A DNA stretch of 64,000 nt. Source: an uncultured Clostridia bacterium. Its GTDB lineage: Bacteria > Bacillota > Clostridia > Oscillospirales > Acutalibacteraceae. This document shows positions 23,349-31,323 of the stretch, piece by piece. The position numbers and the translations under genes are program-made. Each line of letters opens with the position of its first letter. Position 1 is the first letter of the stretch. The DNA is taken from contig CANRPD010000001.1 in NCBI GenBank assembly GCA_947632385.1, positions 48,718-112,717 on the forward strand, read 5' to 3'. The notes under the pieces are model-generated. The model saw nothing but the letters and a program-made list of their open reading frames with translations. It was not told where the DNA came from and made no database searches.

Positions 23349-23783
23349 ATGAATACCGAGCCGAATGTGCAGCCCAAGCAGCCCGCGGAGCCTCAATCCC
23401 CCCAGACGCCCAGCGAAGCCATGAAATTCTGCAAGCATTGCGGCGCGCAGATCGCTGCGGACGCGGTGATCTGCACCTACTGCGGCAGACAGGTGGAAGC
23501 CGTCAGTGGCGGCGGGGCCACGCCGAATATAGTGATCAACAACACCAACACCAATCAGAATACCAACGTCAACGCCCTGAACGCCTATGTTGCTAAAAAG
23601 GCCCGCAATAAGTGGGTGGCCTTTTTCCTGTGCCTGTTCTTGGGATTCTTTGGGGCGCACAAGTTCTATGAGGGCAAGGTCGGCATGGGAATCCTCTACC
23701 TCTTTACCGGTGGGCTGTTTGCCATCGGCTGGCTTGTGGATCTGATCGCGCTGCTGCTTAAGCCGAACCCGTATTTTGTATGA
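23349..23783 (+). CDS. Zinc-ribbon + TM2 domain membrane protein
   Basis: A 144-residue protein. It has a Pro/Gln-rich start, a zinc ribbon with C28, C31, C42 and C45, an Asn/Thr-rich linker (residues ~58-75), then a TM2 domain with two helices (WVAFFLCLFLGFFGAHKFY and GILYLFTGGLFAIGW) joined by a tight turn. TM2 proteins are widespread and mostly uncharacterised. ATG at 23349 follows AAAAGGAGG. It is divergent from and likely controlled by the XRE protein. Confidence 0.85.
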   Translation: MNTEPNVQPKQPAEPQSPQTPSEAMKFCKHCGAQIAADAVICTYCGRQVEAVSGGGATPNIVINNTNTNQNTNVNALNAYVAKKARNKWVAFFLCLFLGFFGAHKFYEGKVGMGILYLFTGGLFAIGWLVDLIALLLKPNPYFV

Positions 23784-23928
23784 CAGGCAGCGTGACGCCG
23801 TATTCCATTCACGTTTCACGCATGTTTGCGTGCGCTGTGTGATCGAGAAACAACTTTGTTGGTCGAAGAATTTACTGCGTGTGGGCGACAGTGAGCTTCG
23901 CCGGCAGGAAACTGACCGTATGACATAA

Positions 23929-23965
23929 ACAAAACAAATGCCTCCCCGATATACCTGGGGAGGCA
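23929..23965 (-). terminator. Minus-strand terminator downstream of M19 dipeptidase
   Basis: Stem TGCCTCCCC / GGGGAGGCA at 23939-23965. On the minus strand it is followed by TTTGTTTTGTTT. It lies about 150 bases past the dipeptidase stop. The rest of the 23784-24113 gap shows only short weak hairpins and a GAGCGAAGCGAACGGAG stretch, with no gene I can support. Confidence 0.75.
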
Positions 23966-24113
23966 CTGTTATATGGCTTGAAATCAATTGTGTGCGAGCA
24001 TGGCGCACCTTCGTCCAGCAGGCAAAAAGTTCCGCGACCGAATGAACTGCTCCTTATGCGCGGCAAGTGAGCGAAGCGAACGGAGCCCGCGTCGTGCATA
24101 CAGGCTCAGCCTG

Positions 24114-25103
24114 TTACTTCCCGATGATGTCCTTAAAGACCCGCAGGACGTTCTTGTAGCAGATCTTCTCGATCTCGTCGGGGGTGAAGCTCTTTTCCAG
24201 GCCCTTGACCAGCAGCTGCTGGCCGGAGGCGTCGCCCCACTCCAGCTTGCTGCCCATGCCATCGTAGTCGGAGCCGAAGGCCACGGACTCGATGCCGGCC
24301 ACGTCGGCCATGTGGCGCAGATGCCGCACGACCTCCTCCACGGAGGTGTAGTCGTCCTTTTCCCGGTCCACCACGGGATGCAGGAACCCGGCCAGGTAGT
24401 TCACGCCCACGACGCCGCCCTTGTTGCCCAGGGCCTTGAGCTGCTCGTCGGTGAGGTCGCGGCCCACGTCGCACAGGGCACGGGCGCAGGAATGAGAGGC
24501 GATGAAGGGCTTGGTGGTGTGCTTTACCACGTCCCAGAAGCCGCCCTCGGACAGGTGAGAGGTGTCCACGGCGATGCCCAGCTCGTTCATGCGGCGCACC
24601 GCGTCGATGCCGAAGGGCTTGAGGCCGCGCATGTGCTCCTGGGGATCCGAGCTCTGAGGATAGCCCAGAGAGTTCTCGTGGTTCCAGGTCAGGGCCACCA
24701 TGCGCACGCCCTTCTTGTAGTATTCATCCACGTTTTCGATCTTGCCGTCCAACGTCACGCCGTCCTCCACGGTGAGGATGGAGCTCATCTTCCCAGCGGC
24801 GTAGTTCTTTTCCACGTCCTCTACGGAGTAGGCGGGCAGGATCTCGTCCTTGCAGAGCTCCATCTCCCGCAGATAGGCCTGATAGGCCAGTTCGAAGTAT
24901 TCGGCAGGGGGCGGCAGGGCGGGGCCGGGCCGGCGGGAGGGCTTCCCGGAGGGGTTCCACGGGACGAAGATGGCGAAGCACTGGACCATCCATTCTCCGG
25001 CCTTCAGCTTTTCCAGGCTGATGTGGGAGTTCTCCATGCCTCTCAGATGCTCTCCGTGGTAGAAGCGCATGATGGTGTCGCAATGTAGGTCTGCAATTCT
25101 CAT
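24114..25103 (-). CDS. Membrane dipeptidase family protein (peptidase M19)
   Basis: A 329-residue zinc-dependent dipeptidase of the renal-dipeptidase family, TIM-barrel amidohydrolase fold. Metal ligands are visible in DLHCD (H7, D9), the bridging glutamate in TVEDG, and histidines in DTSH and ASHS. FGSDYDG near the C-terminus is also conserved. No signal peptide is visible, so it is probably cytoplasmic. Likely substrates are dipeptides, including some with D-residues. It has its own promoter. Confidence 0.92.
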   Translation of the reverse strand: MRIADLHCDTIMRFYHGEHLRGMENSHISLEKLKAGEWMVQCFAIFVPWNPSGKPSRRPGPALPPPAEYFELAYQAYLREMELCKDEILPAYSVEDVEKNYAAGKMSSILTVEDGVTLDGKIENVDEYYKKGVRMVALTWNHENSLGYPQSSDPQEHMRGLKPFGIDAVRRMNELGIAVDTSHLSEGGFWDVVKHTTKPFIASHSCARALCDVGRDLTDEQLKALGNKGGVVGVNYLAGFLHPVVDREKDDYTSVEEVVRHLRHMADVAGIESVAFGSDYDGMGSKLEWGDASGQQLLVKGLEKSFTPDEIEKICYKNVLRVFKDIIGK

Positions 25104-25174
25104 AACGGTCTCCTTTCAGGTTTGAAATATGGATCTCCGTATGCCGCGGGCACACGGTGTGGGGCTACGGGCCT

Positions 25175-25203
25175 ATTATACCATCGTTTGGAAAGACTGG
25201 CAA
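25175..25203 (-). promoter_or_regulatory. Promoter of M19 dipeptidase
   Basis: Minus strand: TTGCCA, 17 bases, perfect TATAAT preceded by ATGG. It lies about 70 bases before the start codon. Confidence 0.75.
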
Positions 25204-25245
25204 GCCATTTTCCGGTGTTCCGGGAGAAATCCCCAGGGATCCCCC

Positions 25246-25274
25246 TTGACAACCCCCGCCTCTTGCCCTATACT
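25246..25274 (+). promoter_or_regulatory. Strong consensus promoter of small membrane protein
   Basis: Perfect TTGACA, 17-base spacer, TATACT. It is among the best promoters in the window, yet serves a 66-residue protein with a leader of about 85 bases. Confidence 0.8.
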
Positions 25275-25366
25275 GAGGGCAGAAGGGCGGTCCGCACCCG
25301 ACTTGCGGTCCGACCCAGGAAGGTCCCCCTTCGAATCTCCTCATCCAGAAAGGAAGACGACCACCC

Positions 25367-25567
25367 ATGAAAAAGAATGTGTATCTCGTTCTGCTCGTCG
25401 TGTCCGCTCTGGCGCTGATCCGCCAGATCCCCTTCTTCACGGCAGGCGTCCGGCTCCACGGCTTTGCCGGATCGAACTACGGCGCGGTGCTGATCCCCCT
25501 GGCGCTCCTGGTGCTGTTTGCGGGGCTCCTCCGGAAGGAAAAGCGCATGGACCACACATCCGCATAG
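25367..25567 (+). CDS. Small two-helix membrane protein of unknown function
   Basis: A 66-residue protein with two hydrophobic helices (about residues 4-18 and 35-55) and a short basic, then acidic tail. I recognise no family. Support comes from a ribosome site (AAGGAAG), a near-perfect promoter 93 bases upstream and a strong terminator 12 bases downstream, making it a self-contained transcription unit. Confidence 0.7.
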   Translation: MKKNVYLVLLVVSALALIRQIPFFTAGVRLHGFAGSNYGAVLIPLALLVLFAGLLRKEKRMDHTSA

Positions 25568-25578
25568 CCCCAAGCAGC

Positions 25579-25610
25579 AAGGACCTCCGCCAAAGCGGAG
25601 GTCCTTTTTT
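25579..25610 (+). terminator. Terminator of small membrane protein gene
   Basis: Twelve-base-pair stem AAGGACCTCCGC / GCGGAGGTCCTT with loop CAAA, followed by TTTT. Confidence 0.9.
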
Positions 25611-25618
25611 CGTTTCCT

Positions 25619-26170
25619 TTACAGCCCGAACCGTTCTTGGATCTGTTTGGCGGCCTCTTCCGGCGACAGCTCCGAATTGTCGAGCTTCATATAGTTTGCA
25701 AAGGGGATCTCCCCCGGAAGGCTTTCCAGCCGGTAGTGGGTGTCGGCGTCCATGAGATTTTGGTTCGACCACTGGACGTCCCGCTTGGAGGCCTTTTGCT
25801 TCAGGCGGTTCTCGGTGGCGTTCCGCTGCAAGCGCACGCTCTGGGGCGCCACCAGCTCCACATAGTAAAATTCGGTGCCGTAGGGCCGGAAGATCTCCTT
25901 GATCCGCTCCACATAGTCCCAGTCCTCTTGCCGGTCAAAGGCCCACATAAAGGTGAAGATCATCCCGTACTGATCTGTCTTGGCGAATTCCTCAAAGATG
26001 ACCGTCCGCAGCCGCTCGATGACCTGGGGTTGGTACTGCCCGAAGATCTCCAGCACCGGCTCGATGGTCATGTGGTTGTGGAACAGCCGCAGCCCGGTGA
26101 TTTTGGCAAGCGCCTGCCCCACGGTCATTTTGCCCACCGCGGCGTTTCCGATCATGAATACTAGTTTCAC
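25619..26170 (-). CDS. P-loop kinase-like protein
   Basis: A 183-residue P-loop NTPase with Walker A GNAAVGKMT (residues 8-16) at the extreme N-terminus, and a lid-like Arg/Lys-rich stretch (RLQRNATENRLKQKASKR). It resembles the shikimate-kinase/AAA_33 group of small-molecule kinases. The substrate is unknown. The start is GTG at 26170, preceded by GGGAGG. It lies downstream of rnfB on the same strand, 76 bases away, with no terminator seen, but the functional link is doubtful. Confidence 0.75.
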   Translation of the reverse strand: MKLVFMIGNAAVGKMTVGQALAKITGLRLFHNHMTIEPVLEIFGQYQPQVIERLRTVIFEEFAKTDQYGMIFTFMWAFDRQEDWDYVERIKEIFRPYGTEFYYVELVAPQSVRLQRNATENRLKQKASKRDVQWSNQNLMDADTHYRLESLPGEIPFANYMKLDNSELSPEEAAKQIQERFGL

Positions 26171-26246
26171 GCTGCGTCCTCCCGAAGATGTGATTCACAG
26201 TACACCGCCACGGGTTCGGCGGGGTGTGCTCCCAAGGCGACGTCCA

Positions 26247-27035
26247 TCACATTGTCTCCAGCCGGATCACCTTCCGGGGGCATTCCGCCGCGCATTTCCC
26301 GCAGCCCACGCATTTTGCCGGGTCAATGGCCGCCAGGCCGTTGGCCACGGTGACTGCCCCCACGGGGCAGGTCCGCTGGCATTTGCCGCAGCCGATGCAC
26401 CCCACCTTGCACACCCGCAGGGTGTCCCGGGCGCTGTCACAGTTGCTGCACAGCACCACGGCCCGGCGCTTTTTGGGGGCCAGTTCGATGAGCCCCCGGG
26501 GGCAGGCTTCGGCGCACCGGCCGCAGCCCGTGCATTTTTCCGGGTCCACCTGGGCCAGGCCGTTGCACACCCGAATGGCCTCGAAGGCGCAGGCGGCCAC
26601 GCAGTCTCCCAGGCCCATGCACCCGAACCGGCAGTCCGTGTGCCCGCCCAGCAGCTGTGCGGCGGCGCAGCTGGCGATGCCCACATAGTCCATTCGGGTG
26701 TCGGCGTTGTCGTCGCTGCCCAGACACCGCACCGTGGCCTGTTTGCTCACGGTCTCCACCGGTCCCGTGCCCAGCAGTTCTCCGCAGGCCTGGGCCACCT
26801 TTGGTCCGCCGGGGGCACACAGGCCCGGCTGGGCTTTGCCCTCGGCCATGGCCCTGGCATAACCCGAGCACCCCGAGAACCCGCAGGCGCCGCAGTTGGC
26901 GCCGGGCAGCAGGGCCTCCAGGGCCTCCGCTTTTTCATCCTTCGGGACCGCCATGAGGACGGACGCCGCCGCCAGGATCACCCCGGCCAGCAGGCCGATG
27001 CCGCCCACGATGAGAATGGGGATCAAGATCTGCAC
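26247..27035 (-). CDS. rnfB: Rnf complex subunit B (ferredoxin-type electron entry)
   Basis: A 262-residue protein. An N-terminal membrane anchor is followed by the Fe-S cluster motif with CGACGFSGC near residue 48. C-terminal ferredoxin-like clusters follow: CRFGC..CVAAC, CTGCGRCAEACP, CIGCGKCQRTCP and CVGCGKCAAECP. RnfB takes electrons from reduced ferredoxin and passes them into the membrane complex. It is the last gene of rnfCDGEAB. Confidence 0.95.
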   Translation of the reverse strand: MQILIPILIVGGIGLLAGVILAAASVLMAVPKDEKAEALEALLPGANCGACGFSGCSGYARAMAEGKAQPGLCAPGGPKVAQACGELLGTGPVETVSKQATVRCLGSDDNADTRMDYVGIASCAAAQLLGGHTDCRFGCMGLGDCVAACAFEAIRVCNGLAQVDPEKCTGCGRCAEACPRGLIELAPKKRRAVVLCSNCDSARDTLRVCKVGCIGCGKCQRTCPVGAVTVANGLAAIDPAKCVGCGKCAAECPRKVIRLETM

Positions 27036-27048
27036 GCTACCGCCTCCC

Positions 27049-27666
27049 TCACATCAGCCGGTCCACCAGGCCGTTGAAGCCCAGGAAGGACACCGCCACC
27101 AGGGATGCCGCCACCAGCGTGATGGGCAGCCCCTGCAGGCACTGGGGGATGTCGCATTCCTCCAGGCGTTCCCGCACCCCGGCAAACAGCACCATGGCCA
27201 CCAAAAAGCCCACCCCGGAGCCAAAGGCGTTCACCAGGGCCTGCACATAGCCGAAGGTGGGATCCCCCGCGGCCTTTTCCAGCACCAGCATGGTCACGCC
27301 CAGCACCGCGCAGTTGGTGGTGATCAGCGGCAGGTAAATGCCCAGGGCGTTGTACAGCGGCGGCATGTACTTGTGCAGCACCGTCTCCAGCAGCTGCACC
27401 AGCGCCGCGATGACCAGGATGAACACCACGGTCTGGAGATATTCCAGGCCGTTGGGCACCAGCAGCCCCATGTACAGGGGCCAGGTCACCGCCGTGGCGA
27501 TGACCATCACCACCGTCACGGCACAGCTCATGCCCACGGCGGTATTCAGCTTTTTGGACACGCCCAAAAACGGGCAGATGCCCAAAAACTTGTTGAGCAC
27601 GTAGTTTTCGGTCAGGATGGCCGCCAGGAAGATGGCCACCAGACCCTTGATCACCTGTCCGTCCAC
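27049..27666 (-). CDS. rnfA: Rnf complex subunit A
   Basis: A 205-residue, six-helix subunit of the ion-pumping core, homologous to NqrE. Characteristic blocks are LTENYVLNKFLGICPFLGVS and ITTNCAVLG, whose cysteines ligate the intramembrane Fe-S cluster shared with RnfE. The start is GTG at 27666, directly after the rnfE stop codon. Confidence 0.95.
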   Translation of the reverse strand: MDGQVIKGLVAIFLAAILTENYVLNKFLGICPFLGVSKKLNTAVGMSCAVTVVMVIATAVTWPLYMGLLVPNGLEYLQTVVFILVIAALVQLLETVLHKYMPPLYNALGIYLPLITTNCAVLGVTMLVLEKAAGDPTFGYVQALVNAFGSGVGFLVAMVLFAGVRERLEECDIPQCLQGLPITLVAASLVAVSFLGFNGLVDRLM

Positions 27667-28356
27667 TTATCCCTCGGCCTCCTTTTCTCCCCGCACCTTG
27701 GAACAGCTGGCGGCCAGGGGGCAGTGGTCGCAGCCGGGGTCGGCCGGGGCTTTTTTCTCCTGAGAGAGCCGCCCCGCCAAGGCCACCAGCATCCCGAACA
27801 CGAAGAACCCGCCCGGGGGCAGCAGGAAGATGAGGATGGGCTCCATAAAGCCGGAGAGCACCGGCAGCCCGAACACCGTCCCGGCGCCCAGCAGCTCCCG
27901 CAGGATCCCCATGGCCAGCAGCGTGGCGGTAAAGCCCACGCCCATACCCAGCCCGTCCACCACGGAGGGCAGCACCCGGTTCTTGCTGGCGAACATCTCC
28001 GCCCGGCCCAAAATGATACAGTTGACCACGATCAGCGGCAGGAACACCCCCAGGGCCGTGTCCAGCTGGGGCGAGAACGCCTTGATGAACAGCTGCACGA
28101 TGGTGACGAACCCGGCGATCACCGTGATGTACGCCGGGATGCGCACCTTGCTGGGGATGACGTTGCGCAGCAGGGAGATGGCCGCGTTGGAGCACACCAG
28201 GACAAAGGTGGCGGCGGCGCCCATCCCGATGGCATTGGACGCGGCGGTGGTCACGGCCAGGGTGGCGCAGCAGCCCAGCACCAGCCGCAGCACCGGGTTC
28301 TCCCGCAGGACGCCCTTGGTGAACTCCCGCCAAAGACCGCCTTTTTCTTCGTTCAC
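27667..28356 (-). CDS. rnfE: Rnf complex subunit E
   Basis: A 229-residue, six-helix subunit homologous to NqrD. VLGCCATLAVTT and LIVVNCIILGRAEMFA provide the Fe-S cysteines. The C-terminus carries an extra hydrophilic tail with C-x2-CP-x5-C (GCDHCPLAASC). GTG start at 28356 follows AAGGAGG and overlaps the rnfG stop by four bases. Confidence 0.94.
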   Translation of the reverse strand: MNEEKGGLWREFTKGVLRENPVLRLVLGCCATLAVTTAASNAIGMGAAATFVLVCSNAAISLLRNVIPSKVRIPAYITVIAGFVTIVQLFIKAFSPQLDTALGVFLPLIVVNCIILGRAEMFASKNRVLPSVVDGLGMGVGFTATLLAMGILRELLGAGTVFGLPVLSGFMEPILIFLLPPGGFFVFGMLVALAGRLSQEKKAPADPGCDHCPLAASCSKVRGEKEAEG

Positions 28357-28913
28357 GGCGTGCCGCCTCCTTCCCCTGTCAGCTGGTAATACAATCCGAT
28401 GGCCTCATTGACCGCCGCGGTCACCGCCCGGCTGGTGACGGTGGCTCCGGTCAGCGCCTCCACCTGTCCCGGTCCGGGGGCCTGATACCGCACCACGGTG
28501 AGCCCTTCCGCCGGGGCGGCCTGTTCAAACTGTTCCCGAAACGACGCCCGCTCGGCGTTGGCGCCCAGGCCGGGGGTCTCCCCGTGCTCCAGCAGCACCA
28601 CGCCGGTGATGGTCCCCGTCCGGTCGATGCCGGTCATGACCCGTACCGCTCCGCCGTAGCCCCGGGCCGTCGTCTCAAAGACATAGCCCACGGTCTCGCC
28701 GGCGGTTTCTCCGGCATAGCCGGTCTCCAGGGGGGTGAAGGTCTCCGCCTGGGGCAGCACCACCCGCCGGGAGGCCTCCGCGTTTTGCGCCTGCTGCCAG
28801 GCGATGCGGTCCGCCGTCAGCAGATGGGTCCCCGCCAGGGTGCAGGTCACCGCCGCGCAGATGCACACCAGCACCAGCGTGGGGCGGCCCAGATCCTTCC
28901 CGCTAAGCCGCAT
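28353..28913 (-). CDS. rnfG: Rnf complex subunit G (covalent FMN)
   Basis: A ~186-residue, single-helix subunit with a large periplasmic-side FMN-binding domain. The covalent flavin site is the threonine in EALTGATVTSRAV. The ATG at 28913 has GGAAGG 12 bases upstream; a GTG at 28922 is also in frame but too close to that site. It overlaps the end of rnfD by about 11 bases. Confidence 0.92.
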   Translation of the reverse strand: MRLSGKDLGRPTLVLVCICAAVTCTLAGTHLLTADRIAWQQAQNAEASRRVVLPQAETFTPLETGYAGETAGETVGYVFETTARGYGGAVRVMTGIDRTGTITGVVLLEHGETPGLGANAERASFREQFEQAAPAEGLTVVRYQAPGPGQVEALTGATVTSRAVTAAVNEAIGLYYQLTGEGGGTP

Positions 28914-29865
28914 GGGGATCACCCGCCTTCCGCCCGGCCTTGGGTTTTCCGAAGGTCCGGGGCTTCACCGCCCGCTCGATGAGCGGGGTCAGGATATTCA
29001 TCAGCACGATGGAATAGGACACGCCCTCGGGCAGCGAGCCGAATGCCCGGATGAGCACCGTCAGCACGCCGCAGCCCGCCGCAAAGACCACCCGGGCCTT
29101 CCAGTAGACGGGGCTGGTGGTGTAGTCCGTCGCCATGAAGAACGCTCCCAGCAGCAGCCCGCCGGAGAGCACCTCGAACAGCGGGTCCCGGCCCAGCAGG
29201 GCGGAGAGCGCCGCCGCCGTGCAGAGATAGGTCACGGGGATCACCGGGCTGATCACCCGCCGGAGGAGGAGATACGCCCCGCCGATGAGGATGGCCAGGG
29301 CGCAGGTCTCGCCCAGGCAGCCGCCGGTCCGGCCCAAAAACAGGTCCCAATATCCGGGCAGCTCCCCGGTGCCCTCCTGCAGCAGGCCCAAGGGGGTGGC
29401 GGTGGTCACCGCGTCGGCCCCAAAGGCCGTCCCCGGGGCGGTCCAGTGGGTCATCCGGGAGGGGAACGAGTTCATCAAAATGATCCGTGCGGTCAGCGCC
29501 GGGTTCACGAAATTCTGCCCGATGCCCCCGAACATCTGCTTCACCACCACGATGGCTGCCACACTGCCGAACACGGCGATCAGCGGGTGGATGGACACCG
29601 GCAGGTTCAGCGCCAGCAGGATGCCCGTCACCACGCAGCTCAGGTCTCCCACGGTCTGGCTCCGCTTCATCACCCGGCGGCTCAGGGCTTCCGAGGCCAC
29701 GCAGGCCGCCACGCAGGTGAGGATGAGCACCGCTGCCCGGATGCCGAACAGCACCACGGCGGCGATCATCGCGGGGCTCAGCCCGATGATCACGTCCAGC
29801 ATGATGCGCTGGGTGGTCCGCCCGCTGTGAAAATGGGGCGAGGAGGACACGATCTTTTTTTCCAT
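28903..29865 (-). CDS. rnfD: Rnf complex subunit D (covalent FMN)
   Basis: A 320-residue integral membrane subunit homologous to NqrB. The flavinylation site is DAVTTATPLG; conserved GGIGQNFVNPA and FFMATDYTTSP blocks are present. It forms the ion channel core with A and E. It lies ten bases after rnfC on the same strand. Confidence 0.95.
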   Translation of the reverse strand: MEKKIVSSSPHFHSGRTTQRIMLDVIIGLSPAMIAAVVLFGIRAAVLILTCVAACVASEALSRRVMKRSQTVGDLSCVVTGILLALNLPVSIHPLIAVFGSVAAIVVVKQMFGGIGQNFVNPALTARIILMNSFPSRMTHWTAPGTAFGADAVTTATPLGLLQEGTGELPGYWDLFLGRTGGCLGETCALAILIGGAYLLLRRVISPVIPVTYLCTAAALSALLGRDPLFEVLSGGLLLGAFFMATDYTTSPVYWKARVVFAAGCGVLTVLIRAFGSLPEGVSYSIVLMNILTPLIERAVKPRTFGKPKAGRKAGDPHAA

Positions 29866-29874
29866 GGATTCCCT

Positions 29875-31224
29875 TTACCTCCCAGCGTTGTGCACCAGGG
29901 CCTTGCCCAGGCGAATGGCCTGCACCAGCTGCCGTCCGGCCGGGCAGGCATAGGCGCAGGACCCGCACTCCATACAGGTGAGCACGTCCAGCGCCTTCAG
30001 CGCGGCGGCGTCCCGGCGCAGCGCGGCTTTTTCCAGCTTCAGCGGCATCAGGTTCATGGGGCAGGCGGCCACACAGCTGCCGCAGCGGATGCAGTCCGTG
30101 GGCGCCGGCTCGGCGGCCGCCCGGTCGTCAAAGGCCAGCACCGCGTTGTTCTGCTTCAGGATGGGCAGCTCGTCGGTGTACAGGGCGATGCCCATCATGG
30201 GCCCGCCCATGAGCAGTTTTTTCGCGGGGGCCTTGTACCCGCCGCAGAATTCCATCACGTCCCGGATGGGCGTGCCGATGGGGACGATGACGTTTTGGGG
30301 GTGGGCCACGGCGGGGCCGTCCACGGTGACCCGCTTCAGGGTCAGGGGAAAGCCCGTGCGCAGGTAGCTTGCCAAAAAGGAGATGGACGCGATGTTCATC
30401 ACCAGGCAGTTTACGTCCACCGGCAGGCCGCCCACAGGCACCTTCCGGCCGGTGCACGCCTGGATGAGCACCTTTTCCGCCCCTTGGGGATACCGGCTCT
30501 TCAGCGTCAGCACCCGCACCTCGTCGTTGGGGTCCAGGGCGGGGTTGTCGGCGATGCGGCTCAGCTCCCGGATGGCGTCGGGCTTGTTGTCCTCCACGGC
30601 GATGATCACCCGGTGCACCCCCAGGATCTCCTTGACCTTGTAGATGCCGTCCAGCACGTTTTTGCCGTTTTCCAGCGCCTCCCGGTGGTCCGAGGTCACA
30701 TACGGCTCGCATTCCGCCGCGTTGACGATGAGCGTATCCACCGTCTTGTCCGGCGCCACCGACAGCTTGGCGTGCACAGGAAAGCCCGCTCCGCCCAGGC
30801 CCACCAGGCCCGCGGCCCGGGCGGCCGCCGCCAGCTGGAACCGGTCGTGCACGGGGGCGGGGGGCACGTTGCCGGGGTCCCGCTCCATCTTGCCGTCGGA
30901 TTCGATGACCACCGCCACGGCGGGCTCGCTGCCGCTGATGAACACCTGCCCCACCTCGGCCACGTCCCCGGAGACCGAGGCGTGGATGGGCGTGGCCAGG
31001 GGCGCGTCGCTGTCGCCGATGCACTGGCCCAGCAGCACGTGGTCCCCCCGCTTCACCAGGGGCTCGCAGGCCGCGCCGATGTGCTGCTGCATAGGGATCA
31101 CCACCCGCTTGGGCGGGGGCATCTCCCGGGTGGGCAAAGCGGCGGTGTTTTTGTGATGGGGCACTGCCACGCCGCCGTGGGTTCGATAGGGTTTTTTCGG
31201 GAAGGGAAGGGCCACACGCCCCAC
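29875..31224 (-). CDS. rnfC: Rnf complex subunit C (NADH/FMN)
   Basis: A 449-residue soluble subunit that carries FMN and reacts with NAD+. The N-terminus shows the RnfC barrel-sandwich region; GLGGAGFPVHAKL and NAAECEPY mark the flavoprotein domain. Two C-terminal [4Fe-4S] motifs are CIRCGSCVAACP and CMECGSCAYACP. The start is GTG; 31224 is used here, though GTG at 31215 is also plausible given the AAAGG position. It is the first gene of the rnf operon and has a clear promoter. Confidence 0.94.
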   Translation of the reverse strand: MGRVALPFPKKPYRTHGGVAVPHHKNTAALPTREMPPPKRVVIPMQQHIGAACEPLVKRGDHVLLGQCIGDSDAPLATPIHASVSGDVAEVGQVFISGSEPAVAVVIESDGKMERDPGNVPPAPVHDRFQLAAAARAAGLVGLGGAGFPVHAKLSVAPDKTVDTLIVNAAECEPYVTSDHREALENGKNVLDGIYKVKEILGVHRVIIAVEDNKPDAIRELSRIADNPALDPNDEVRVLTLKSRYPQGAEKVLIQACTGRKVPVGGLPVDVNCLVMNIASISFLASYLRTGFPLTLKRVTVDGPAVAHPQNVIVPIGTPIRDVMEFCGGYKAPAKKLLMGGPMMGIALYTDELPILKQNNAVLAFDDRAAAEPAPTDCIRCGSCVAACPMNLMPLKLEKAALRRDAAALKALDVLTCMECGSCAYACPAGRQLVQAIRLGKALVHNAGR

Positions 31225-31254
31225 GACCTTTCACAATTGAATTTTTCAACTACT

Positions 31255-31283
31255 ATTCTATGTGTTTTCTTCGATTTTTGCAA
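31255..31283 (-). promoter_or_regulatory. Promoter of rnfCDGEAB
   Basis: Minus strand: TTGCAA, 17 bases, TAGAAT, about 30 bases before rnfC. The region is notably AT-rich compared with its surroundings. Confidence 0.7.
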
Positions 31284-31323
31284 CCGGCAAAACTTGCAAT
31301 TTTTCTGGACATTTCACGAATTT

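Noticed and set aside
24040..24113. Extra gene in the gap before the M19 dipeptidase stop
   Set aside because: A serine/arginine-rich frame (GAGCGAAGCGAACGGAG region) has no ribosome site and no family; treated as non-coding.
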